Source: Volvox africanus (taxonomy: Eukaryota > Chlorophyta > Chlorophyceae > Chlamydomonadales > Volvocaceae). Taken from it: a stretch of 64,000 bases of DNA. Location of the stretch: positions 5,253,001-5,317,000 of the forward strand of contig BSDZ01000004.1 of the NCBI GenBank assembly GCA_030268105.1. The letters run 5' to 3'. The position numbers and the translations under genes were made by a program. Below the pieces are notes generated by a model. It did no database searches. It was not told where the DNA came from and saw only the letters and a list, made by a program, of their open reading frames with translations. Below, piece after piece: positions 51,211 through 61,627 of this stretch (its first letter is position 1; the number at the start of each line of letters is the position of its first letter).

Positions 51211-52874
51211 GGGCTGGGGCTGGGGCTGGGGCCGGGGCTGTAGCCGCCCGGCAGGAAGGTATACGTCAGCCTTTTAGCCTGTTAGATGCCTCTGCAGCTC
51301 ATCACGCAGCGGCAGCTACTTTCGAGCGTACGGGTGAAATACCCTGATGGATCCCTAACTACCTCTCCAATCACCCCCAGTGGGCCCGATCCAACGGCCT
51401 GCAACTCCGTCCCTAGCAGCCTCACCGGCCCCGCCCCGCCCTGCCCTGCCAGTTGCCACCCCGGCTGCGGTGCGCATCTGTCGCTTCGATGCAGCAGCCC
51501 ACCCGGTAGAGCAGGACCGCTGCTGCAGTTATCACTGCTACCACTTGTTACCACCAGTTGCGGCTGTCACCTCCATCTTTGCGGTCTGTGTATTTTCGCC
51601 GAGCAGCGACGGCATCGGCAGCGAGGGCTGCATCACCACCTCGCCCCTCCTCTCAAACGAGAGTCTGCAAAACACTTCGACGAAGGAGTCAGACGAATCC
51701 CACAACACTGCGCTACTTAGCCCCCCAACCCCGGCCGCTGCACGCCGCGTGCTTCTCTGCGGTCGGCTGGGCATTGTACCTTGGAATGCCAAGCGATGCT
51801 TCACTGGTATAGGATAGTTCATGTCGATAGTAAGGCTCCGGTTGTAGCATGGGCACTGTTAAGCACTAAAGATTTCTGTACGACTCTGTTGTGGCAGGAC
51901 GCTGAGGCTGCTGCTGCTGGGTTTGCCCTCCCTAACCCCAGAATAGTTCGCGTCGCCTTAAAAATTAACCCTCTACCTGTATTGAGACATAATAATTGCC
52001 CTCGAATGATTCTCCCATATATGTGAAGGCCGAAAGGCGTGCTGATGCAAATTGGATATAGCGCCAGCAATAAAACGTGGATGGTTATGCTACTTGACCA
52101 GTGGTTCTAGGATCAGCATCCCCCAGCAATTAACCTCTTTACAGGTCTGCAAGTGCGGTTCTACAACTTACCCGCAGCACTCTCGGACAGCTTTGCAGCG
52201 TATTCCAAATGCGCGCAGTCCCGCTCTGCGGGTTAGGCATCGGGACCATGAAGGTTAGCAAAATCGATCTCGAATTTTATTATGAGGGTGAAATGGCGCG
52301 CATGCGTCCTTCTGGGTATCCATCCGACGTTGGAAAGTACTGACCTGACACGCCAGAACGTCCACTCCATGCCTTACACTCCACCTGTGGGTGCAGGAGC
52401 AGCCCCTAAATAGCCACCCTCACAATTTACTGACAATTGCTTTACGCATGAATGGGCATACCCGCTTCTGGACTTTGCGATGGCCGCCGACGTGCCGGTC
52501 CGAACCCCAACCATCCCTGCTCCGCGGACACAGCTGAATCCTTTGAGGGATCATAATTCTGATCTTTAACAGCAATAATCTCCAGCAGGTGCGGCACGTT
52601 GTCACGTCGGCTTCTCGCTAAACCCAGAGCCTGAAAGGAATTTGTAAGTGCATTGCATAAAATGCAAGATGTACTGTGCTTTGTCAGATAACCGAAGCGA
52701 ACTCCGTAGGGAAATCCGAGCAACCTGTAATCATCAATAGCTCGGACATCATCGCCTACCACAATTCGAGTACTCATGCACTTCAGCCATGTAATAAATT
52801 TACTAATTTTTTTCATGTCAGGTTTACTACTGGTTATTAGGGAGGGAGCGCTTATGCTTTGTAGAAGCTAAACT

Positions 52875-53339
52875 TTACGCTACGTGGCTTTCTCCCAGAC
52901 GAGCTTGTATGACCTGTCTAACATTTAATGGGTCGTCTTCATTGCTGTATTCGTGTCGCGGCGAGTACTCTGGGCTCCTTCCTTGCTCGCTGAGAATCGG
53001 AAACATAAAGACAGGCAGAGCACTTTTAGAAGCCATTCCCAGTACCTTCATTGTTGCTGAAAATGATTGAGTACTGCGTTCAAATGGAATTCCATCAGAA
53101 GATCCGACGTTATGTTCACTTGCAAAGCCATTCCTTATCGCTAAGTTAATTAAGGCTAGATCTATTGCTGCCTTGGATCCGTTAGGTACTTGTATAAAAG
53201 ACGTATCACACAGCAGACTTTCATCAATAAATCTGGTGAACAGCCGTTGCAGGAGCCTACTCCTGGTTTTGAGTATAGCCGTACCGTGACATGGTTTAAG
53301 CGAACACGGGCGAACATGGATGTAAGAGTTTACCACCAT
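52875..53339 (-). CDS. Possible coding fragment, unrecognised
   Basis: A 154-codon open frame whose composition looks more protein-like than the surrounding frames (hydrophobic helix-like IDLALINLAIRNG, then SFSATMKVLG and DDPLNVRQVIQARLGE). No Pfam-level family is recognised. Neighbouring minus-strand frames at 52442-52816 and 53296-53496 could be parts of the same decayed or intron-containing gene. It lies next to the inverted-repeat element, so transposon origin is possible. It may equally be a chance frame. Confidence 0.2.
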   Translation of the reverse strand: MVVNSYIHVRPCSLKPCHGTAILKTRSRLLQRLFTRFIDESLLCDTSFIQVPNGSKAAIDLALINLAIRNGFASEHNVGSSDGIPFERSTQSFSATMKVLGMASKSALPVFMFPILSEQGRSPEYSPRHEYSNEDDPLNVRQVIQARLGESHVA

Positions 53340-53821
53340 TAACCACCCTACCTGACATTCTACTTATCCACTCCACGCACATAGCATCCCTTTGCACAAC
53401 CTCTGGGTGCAGAAGTGTGTATGTAATAACATAGCAGCGTTTAATGTTGCCTTGTAGCCCAGCTCGGTAAACCAGTTGAGCCCTGAAAGAAGGCATTCAT
53501 TCCGCTCCGTCTGCCTCTCCGATGAAAAACCATCCCCATCCTAATTTTCCGGATTTCCTGGAAAGGTCTTGTAAGTTGGCACCATTGATTAGGACAATGC
53601 GTGTTGTGGGCGCGAAGCTCTCGAGTCCCAAAACCCCAAAGTTTGCGCACACGGGCAGCATCCTTCGTACTTCGCACAGGATCGTTCACATCTACAAAAT
53701 CCAGAGGACCAAGTGCGTTACTTTAACAACAGCAATACAGCAGATTCAGCTAATACACTATTCCGAGGATAGTTATATCCCGTTCAATCCCGTAAACTAT
53801 TGACAAGAAGGTTACCTGAGC

Positions 53822-54026
53822 AGCTATGAGGGTGTGCCCAAACCATGGGGAGCCCTCCCCGTGGGGAGGTTCAAATGTACGAGGGCTGCCTCCCCTTGGG
53901 GCGTCCTAGAAGATGCCCAAACGAATTTAGCAGGGAAGCATTTTTGCCGCGACTGCATTGCACTCCACAGACATCCCAAATGAATTCAGGAAGGTCCAGG
54001 AAGGAACCGCGGCGTAGCCTGGAAGC
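53822..54026 (+). repeat. Left inverted-repeat arm
   Basis: This arm contains an internal short dyad (agccctccccgtggggaggtt) near 53851. Read on the plus strand it is open (starting MGSPPRGEVQMYEGC), and the right arm gives the same peptide on the minus strand with a few substitutions. The shared peptide may therefore just reflect the shared DNA. Confidence 0.75.
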
Positions 54027-55332
54027 TTGCCTTACGATTCTGCACCTACCCAGACCGAGTCCGTCATGGCTGTACTACACGTGATTCCGTCAGCCCAGCG
54101 TGTCACCGGAACCATGCGTATTTTAATATATTTATAAAATGAAAGGTTAATTACATGGCATACTGTATTGTGGCCGTGTAAAACTTTACACAGTCGTAAT
54201 GTGTGCTGTGCCTATGGGTCCTGTTGGTGTATGATCGATTGTCCTTGCTCGGATGACGGCCTAGAAGCGTATGAGGGAAAACAGAGGCCCGCATTGCAAG
54301 GGCAACAATAACGCCGCTGGGGCTGTGGTGGGCAAGGGTAATGGAATTGGCTGCTGGGGGGCTTCAGCGACTGAGACGGGGAGGTTGCCGCCGCCTGGAA
54401 CGCGAATGATGTATGGCTTTGGTACTAGCACTGCTAGAGGGGCCTCAGGGGCCAAGCTGGCCTGGTTGGGTTCTGCCCTACACACATTTCCGGCCACGGC
54501 CCTCACCGCAGCAGCGGCTGTGGCAATGGCGGAGGGACATTGGGGGTCCAGCTCGCCTGGTCAGGACCTGAAATAAATGTGGCATGCATTGGGGCTTTGG
54601 GTGGCATCAGGCCCCGACACCAACAGTTGTGATGCGATGGCACAGGGTCTAGCTGACATGATTGGGAACGATGAGCCATGCCCACATCCAATGCAGATAC
54701 TGTTTTCTGATGATGTATAACATTGGTGATAGTGCCAACGTTTCAGGGCAATCAGAGATGGTCGGTTTTGGGGTAGTGGGTTTCATGCTCGATTTGGGTG
54801 GGGTTTGGGTGTGGTCTGAGCGGTGGGTCCCAAAGACGTGATCGTCCATTTCAGGCCAAAACTTTGATATTGGATCATTGTGTCCTAAATAGAAAGACTG
54901 CACTATCCTTTGTGTGATGTGCGCTGCGGGTGGGGACCGTGACATGTTGGTCATGTCAACGTGTACATGGTCATTGGTTGCCTTACATGATTGGAATTGG
55001 GTCACGACTTTCGTAAACAGATTGCCAGCGATTCAAACGATTTGCACTTTGAGACTGGGTCATATACCTGGGTTGTGTCACAAGACACATGGCAGTATGT
55101 GTTAGTACGTACAAACACCGGCAGGTGGGACATCAGGCTGCCTTGCTTTCACCACGGTCACATAACTAGTTACTTTCCATCTGATACCTCAAGTACATGG
55201 ATTCACGCCAGTACAGCCGGGAAAAGCGAGCACTATGGCCGATGGCATCCACACTGCAAAATCGTGGGACAGCTGTGTGGCACGTGCACTACATCCTAGG
55301 GGGTTCTGGGCAGGCGCAGCATCACGAAAACA

Positions 55333-55538
55333 TGCTGCCGGACTACACCGCGGTTTCTTCCTGGACTTTCCTGAATCCATCTGGTATGTCTGTGGGGTGC
55401 AATGCAGTCGCGGCAAAAATGCTTCCCTGTTAAATTCGTTTGGGCATCTTCTAGGAAGCCCCAAGGGGAGGCAGCCCTGGTACATTTGAACCTCCCCACG
55501 GGGAGGGCTCCCCATGGTTTGGGCACACCCTCATAGCT
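55333..55538 (-). repeat. Right inverted-repeat arm
   Basis: Reverse-complement partner of the arm at 53822-54026. The differences are scattered substitutions (for example gagggctgcc against cagggctgcc), mostly without indels. This points to an insertion old enough to diverge, or to arms that already differed when inserted. Confidence 0.75.
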
Positions 55539-56347
55539 CCAGCTGGGAGTACGGTGAGTCCTACCTCCCACCAGTGAATCCTACTAGTACGGCGCAAGTC
55601 CGTACGCTGGGAATTAGGAGGAAACGAAAACTCCAAGTGTCACTCCAAGCCACACCTCGACTTCTCAAAATGGGCCTTTAAACCCCAGCGAAGAACGGGA
55701 AAGTACATTCTTCCTGCTTTGCGAACTAAGACCAGGTATCGCAGGCGAGCGCTTCATCCAAGGCCGATAACGCCCCGAACGCCGAGGAAGGTTCTAGTGT
55801 ACAGAATGGCGCCTGAAATATTGCGCATGCGTGCGCCTCTGATTACGTTGCAGCGCGCACGCGCCACAGGGCCAACTTGCACAGTTCCTGGACTTGAATA
55901 CAGCGACGTTTTCAAGCCTCGGCCAGCCGGCCACTTTGTCCGCTGCTACAGTTCAATAATAACAGCTGCACAAATCCAAAGAAATCGGTTGCCTTCGCAT
56001 CTTCTCCGCGCGAATTTTCATTCTCTGTCTTGATCTGTTTTGTCCTCGAGGTCCCGGGGTGACCCATTGGTCAGCGCTCGCTAAACTTAACGTCTTAACT
56101 TTGGCCGCGTTTCGGTGGTTTTCGCTCACTTACTCAATAAGATACAATCCGGGTGTGACTCTTACTTTTCTGACCAACACCATTTTCGTTCTCAATAATA
56201 TATACAGCAAATCCAAAGAGAAAACAAAGCCAACTCCGCATGCTAAAGGCCCGGATTTTCGGCGCCGGCATACTTGCGCTCTCAACCACGTTGCGCCGGA
56301 AGGCGGGGACTATTAATGGGGACTATTTTCTGACCTTGCTGTCCAAA
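55539..56347. other. Upstream region of the serine protease gene
   Basis: No gene seen. It should contain the promoter and 5' UTR of the plus-strand protease. An in-frame upstream ATG at 56240 would add 36 residues to that protein; I preferred the later ATG because it sits just before the hydrophobic segment. The left edge directly abuts the inverted-repeat element. Confidence 0.4.
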
Positions 56348-59300
56348 ATGACCTCATTTGGCGCCCGATCCCTAAGGACCCACCTCCGCCTCCACCTCAG
56401 ACATCTCACGGCGCAGGGCCCTTCGAGAGCTGCTACTGCACTCCCCGTAATAACACTTGTAGTACTACTGCTACTGGTCTCTGCACTCCAGTCACTGCCG
56501 CTGCCGCACGTCCTGGGCGCAGACATTAACACATTCGAGATAGTGAACACAGCGGCACCGAAGCACTCAACCGGTGTTGTTGCGCCCCTTGATTCCGCCA
56601 CTACCGGCAACTCCACCATTACTGCCACCATTACTGCCTCTGACGCGGTGGCGGTGAAGTATAGCGGGGGCGGCGACAGTGGTGGCGGCAGCGCCGGGGC
56701 GGCTTCCAGCTTTAGGGAGGGTGCTGGTGGAGGTCCGAGGCTGCAAACGGCGGAGCTCACCTACACCCTTCCTAAGGTCAGCACAATTGCCGTTCGCTCC
56801 GTACACCGAGCAGTGCTCTGCCTGAGAGATCTGGGAGGGCTTGAAGCAACTGCTCGAACCGGCGGAATGTCAGCAGACGGGCAGCGACGCCCTGACGGCA
56901 GTACTGACGCTGCATTGCCGCTGCCAGACGTCGCCGCTGCCGCCACGTTGACGGCGCTACCGTTGGCCATTTCGACCCTTACTGCCACGTCATCACAGGC
57001 GCCGCGGCTGCAGCCAGTGGGCGGTACCCCTGTACATGGCAGCGGCGGTGCGGCTCCTGCCACTGATGACTCCACCAGCGCCGCCGACACCGCCGCCGAC
57101 ACCGCCGCCGACACCACCGGCACCACCACCGGCACCACCACCGGCACCACCACCGCGACCGCGTACGACAGTGTGGGATGGCCGTACGTTGGGGCCTTCT
57201 CAGTTAGCTTCCTACAGGAATGGTCGATTGGAGCTGCGTGGATTCTGCCAGGGGGCGGCGGAGTGAGTGCGAAAGATCGCGCCGCTCAAGACACAGGCGC
57301 TCTGGCGGCCGGTGGTGAAAAGTACGGCAGCAGCGGCCACGGTACTAATGCATTCACTAAGAGGGCGCTTTTGGATGAAACTATCCATGGGTCCCCACCA
57401 CTGGGTGCCGGCAGGACCCGTGGGTCAGGGACCTCGCCTGTTGGCAGCGCAGCCAATGCCGGCGACAATCAACTGCGCGGCACAACCGTCGCCGCCGCAG
57501 TTAGCCGTGGTACAATTGGCGAGATTGTGAACGACGGCAGCGAGGCTGGCGGCGGTGTTGACGGGGCGGATGGCCGGTACGAAAGCGGCTACACTCTTGC
57601 CGAGCCACTTCTCACGGCAGTGGCACCGCCGGCGGCGGCGGCGGCGGCGGCCGAGGGTAACGGTGCAGGGGCAGACGACCCGGCCATGCTGATGGATGCA
57701 CTTTCCATGCCCAAGGGAATATTCCAGTCCTATCGGGCACAGCAGAACTGTTTGCAGCATCTAGATCCGGCACTGAGCTCGTTGAGTTTCAGCATGCTAA
57801 AGCCGCCTTCCCTGGCGCCTGGGGAAAGAGTTCAAAAAACTTCCAATCCAAAAGCATCAGTTGATGCGAAAACGAATTTGAATCGGACCTTTTCCAGTAC
57901 AAACTGGTCGGCGGCGCCGTCGTTGAGTCGTGGGGAGGAGCTGCGGTTCGGAGACAGCGGCGGGAGTCGGCCGCTGGGGGCGGTGGGAATGCTGGTGTCT
58001 GCATCGCGGGATGACAGGTGGGGGGAGGTGGGGAGACGACGGATACACGAGGCATGGTACCGCTGTTGATGCTGCTGTAAAGCCTCGATAACCGCGATGG
58101 GTGGGGGGGAAGGTGAGGGGGAGGCGGGAAAAGCAAGGCAAAGAAGTGCCGTGGTCTCTGCCGTGTTTGCTGCAAATGCCATCTCTTGGAGTACGGCAAT
58201 CTTGGACTTGTGTACGTCATAATCCTGTATAAGATGTGCAAATTGCCCAAGATGATAATTTACGAACCAGTGCGGATCCTCTCTCTGTGTCGTTATGAAT
58301 TTGTCGAACTTGTATATTTTTGTCGTTGCTAACCGTCAACGGCCATGGACAACAGAAATGGACTGTTTGGCAGCTCCTCTGCTCTTCTTTTCCTAACGGT
58401 CTTCTCATGATGGTTATAACCTGCTTATTGACACGACGTTGAAGTCTCCCTCTTAACCACTCTACTGATACCGTACGGTGCGCAGGTGTACGGGTGCTCT
58501 CATCAGCCAGTGCCATGTGCTGACGGCGGGGCACTGCATCTACGGATTCGAGGACAGCGACGACGCTGGTGGTGGCGGCGGCGGCGGCGGTGGCAACGGA
58601 GCCGATTGGATCCGCTCTTGGATCTTCACTCCTGGCTGGAATGGCATGAACGCACCGTACGGGCAGTTCGCCTCACGCACGGCCGTGGTACCGCCGCAGC
58701 TCGTCCATTCCAACGATCCGTCGTACGACATAGGTTTAGTGGTGTTGACACAAAATGTGCCGAGCGCAACAGGGCCATTCTTTGATTTGGACGAGCCGCC
58801 GTACATGGGTTCTGATTCCGGGAGGTTATCTAACAGCACATCCACCGTACTTAGCGCCTGTAGTGGGGGGGCTGCTGGGACTGGGACGAGCAAGCCAGGA
58901 ACGCCCGGCAGCAACCCCAAGAGCGACCTGGCCAGCACCCCAAACCACACCCGCAGCAACAGCAGCCGCATTTCCAACGCCCCCGGCATCACTGAATCAG
59001 GCAACCAGCATACCCACGCTCCCGGAAACGTCAACAAGAACGGCAGCAGCAATAGCGGTAGCAGTAGCAGTACCACCACCACCACCACCACCAGCAACAG
59101 CAGTAGTAGCAGTAGCGGTCGGCCTGCGGGCGCAGCAGGCGACGGTGGAGACGGCTGCAGTGCTAATGCAGCAACTGGTGGTGGCGGGGAAGACGGTTCT
59201 GATGGCAGCATCCACTCCAACGCCGTATATCAGGTGACCCCCATTTGGGTCTCCGTTGCCCCGCAATGACAACCTCGCCTCGAGGTTGTCATTGCTTGCA

Positions 59301-60550
59301 GTTATCCTGGAGATTGCTGAGGGCCCGCGACCCCCCCTCTTTCCCCTTGCTACTATCCCAAAGGGGGCACGAAGTGACACAGCACATCGTGGCCTAGTCA
59401 ATCCCTTTCCTCAGGACAGCGGGGGAATGAGAGACAACCAATGACCGTTTGTTTTCAAAATCTTTTTTTAAAACCCCCTTATTGCATATTAGGCTGAAAT
59501 TTATTGTGGCGTATCTGTGCACACAGCTGCGGGTCGGGCCTCAGGAACCCCATCAGATCTAAAACCCTAAAAACTTCCCATCATGGACATGTAGGAACAC
59601 GACGTAGCCCCTCTCACTCTTCCCCACTGCCCCGGGTCGGGCCCTATGTATTCATTCTTTTCGCGCAGGTGCAGGTCCTGGACGGTGAGCCGGTCATCGT
59701 AAGCTTGGGGGCTCAGTACGCCGACGGCATCTCGTTGAATACCACCCGAGGCGCTGGCAACCCAGACGGGGCCATGGGCGGTGAGGAGCCCTGTCTCAAC
59801 TTTGCTGGCTACCCGACGCCACTGGTGCGTTGGGCTCAGTATTGCAGGTAAGTGCGTAGGTGCGTGGGGACGGACGGGCGGACGGCGGCCTGCCCGATTG
59901 GTTTGGAGATGGGTAGATTGGGAGAAACCCCGGACGCATGTGCTGTTAGGGAGCGCCTTACCCCTTAGGCTGCTAGCTCCTAGCCGTTTTGTGAATGAGG
60001 ATGCTGGATATGATGATACGACGATGATTGTGTTAGACGCAAAAGAGTGGGTCTGCAGTCTGTGTAGTTGCTGCGGTGTGCTCCAGCAGGCTGCCCCAAT
60101 GATATGGATTGGTTAGCGGCGGCGAGGCATATGTCCATCCCATCATACTTCCTCCTGAACAGATTGTGCTTTCATCGCACCCACCGTGCGGACAGGTATC
60201 TTGCCAACCTGGACAATAACAACTTCGTCGAGACCACGTGTAAAGGGCGTCCTGGAGTATCTGGTGCGCCGCTGTGGGTGTACGTCCCTATGTCTGCGAA
60301 TACAACAACCACTGGGAGCAGCAACACCACAACCACCGGCGGCAGGAAAAACACAAGGACAGGCAGTAGCAGATCTAGTGGCGGCGGTGGCGGCACGTCT
60401 CAGGCTGTACAGCAGGATCGCCGAGTGATGCGTGCTGTGCTGACGGCAGGCGTCCCCGGGGGTCCCACCGGCGCGGTGCGAATTGACTCAGTGCTGCGGA
60501 GGTGGGTGCGGCAGGTGCAGCAGAAGATGCCATGTGATGGGGGCCGATAA
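56348..60550 (+). CDS. Trypsin-fold (S1/V8-like) serine protease with large low-complexity insertions
   Basis: A predicted secreted or signal-anchored serine endopeptidase. Four exons: 56348-58017, 58486-59233, 59669-59847 and 60196-60550. All are in phase and give 983 residues (1019 from the alternative ATG at 56240). A hydrophobic segment (ITLVVLLLLVSALQSLPLP) near residue 40 acts as signal peptide or anchor. Residues to about 540 are unrecognised, Ala/Gly/Thr-rich, with short AADTAADTTGTTTGTTTG repeats. The protease core follows: VGMLVSAS, then CTGALISQCHVLTAGHC (catalytic H573), SYDIGLVVL (D638), and CKGRPGVSGAPLWVY (S888). A block of about 115 residues rich in Ser, Thr, Asn and Gly sits between Asp and Ser, and a second one follows the catalytic Ser. 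The core resembles bacterial-type glutamyl endopeptidases more than classical trypsin, because the serine motif is GVSGAPL rather than GDSGGPL. Substrate unknown. Confidence 0.9.
59263..59295. repeat. 15-bp perfect hairpin in an intron of the serine protease gene
   Basis: GCAATGACAACCTCG, a 3-nt loop (CCT), then the exact reverse complement CGAGGTTGTCATTGC. It begins 30 nt after the exon 2 donor (59234), well upstream of the exon 3 acceptor. The stem is too short for a typical miRNA precursor, but it is perfect and could bring the intron ends together or act as an element terminus. Confidence 0.9.
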
Positions 60551-61627
60551 TGGCGGGTGGTGGCTAGTAGCCCATCATGCGTACCGGGTCTTCATACCGT
60601 GACACGGAATGCGGTCTTCGGGAGTTTTCAGATGCGGGCTGGCGACTGGCTAAAGGAGAGGAGGCACAAGGACGAGCCCACGAATTTGGCGGCTGGTGCG
60701 CTGTACGATTTGGACTTAAGCACCGCTCTCGCAGTCATAAGCTATAGGTTCAAGTCCTGGGATTCATCCCCCCCGTCGATGGTTGATGTTTATTTAGGTC
60801 ACTGATTATTGGTAGTGTCCTACTCATTATCCGGGTTGGCATGCAAAGCTAATCGGCGTTGCATTGCCTCAATCGTCATCGCCCCTTCCCTCTTCCCATC
60901 ATCACGTATACAATCTGTGTGCAAGCCAACGCGTCCTTAATGCAGCACCAACAGTTCATGAAAACCCCTTGGAAAAGCTCAACATAGTTAAACGCACTAT
61001 AACCAAGTCCCACGTGCAGATATGATGTTCTATCCAGATGTTGTGCGCGCACGTCAATTTTCCATTACACGGAACCCACAGTTCAAACCAGTACTTCTTA
61101 CCAACCTTTCAAATAATGGACGCCCCGCCATACGACTGGCACCTCCTGTGCAAGGTTGGCGTTCAAAAATGTTCGGTACTCGCAAACAGAAAGGTAACGC
61201 TAAATGTTCACCAGGTAACCACAAACGAAACTGTTTTTATAAAGCACTGCGACACACATATGTGTTACAATCACAAGGTATGTCAAGATGCAGATGTCTT
61301 TGTGCCTCGCAGGCGACATATGATCACCCAGCGTTTCATACGTCACGAGATGCGCGACTCGCTTAAGCACAGTGATTTCAAGGGAGTCGACATACTCGGG
61401 GAACAGGCATCATGTGCACCTGGTTTGCGCAAGATATTCCATGCGAAAGGGCGCTACATGCCACACAAGAACCCGAATCATCGGTGCCAACCAGGTCCCA
61501 CATGGAGCCATTCGCGGCCAGCCTCATGGATTGACATCTCCCACGTGCCACTGGCAGTCGTGCCTTTCCGTACAGGGGGAGTGTCAGCGGCAGCGGCAGG
61601 TCCACACAGCGCCTCCCGCACCGCTCC
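60551..61627. other. Intergenic between convergent serine protease and FQR genes
   Basis: Holds the 3' UTRs of both convergent genes. A minus-strand TGTAA (TTACA at 61265-61269) lies about 360 nt past the FQR stop and is its likely poly(A) signal. I did not find a clear plus-strand TGTAA for the protease here. The open frames at 61022-61366 and 61038-61655 (+) are opposite the FQR 3' end and look non-coding. Confidence 0.45.
61265..61269 (-). promoter_or_regulatory. Candidate TGTAA poly(A) signal of the FQR gene
   Basis: TGTAA on the minus strand, about 360 nt downstream of the FQR stop codon, a typical 3' UTR length for this group of algae. Confidence 0.4.

Larger units (their letters stand above)
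50854..53821. other. PYRR 5' region and DNA of unknown content
   Basis: The left part should contain the missing first exon(s) of PYRR. The candidate open frame at 51538-51822 (-) has a basic, Ala/Arg-rich N-terminal stretch (SRPQRSTRRAAAG) like a plastid transit peptide. Farther right, the open frames at 52875-53339 (-) and 52442-52816 (-) are listed separately or remain unexplained. I could not identify a promoter. Confidence 0.35.
53822..55538. mobile_element. Putative mobile element bounded by ~205-bp inverted repeats
   Basis: The segment from about 53822 to 54026 reappears in reverse complement at about 55333-55538, at roughly 90 percent identity by eye. Both arms share gaggGTGTGCCCAAACCATG, the cccctccccgtggggagg dyad and tttttgccgcgactgcattg. 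The outer boundary agctatgaggg is the same on both sides. About 1.3 kb lies between the arms, with no intact transposase that I recognise; frames at 54649-55005 (-) and 54991-55299 (+) are short. This fits a non-autonomous or decayed DNA transposon or a foldback element. I could not define a target-site duplication with confidence. Confidence 0.65.

Noticed and set aside
60690..60780. tRNA-like segment with a ggttcaagtcc T-loop
   Set aside because: The T-stem pairs poorly and no matching acceptor stem, D-arm or anticodon arm could be drawn.
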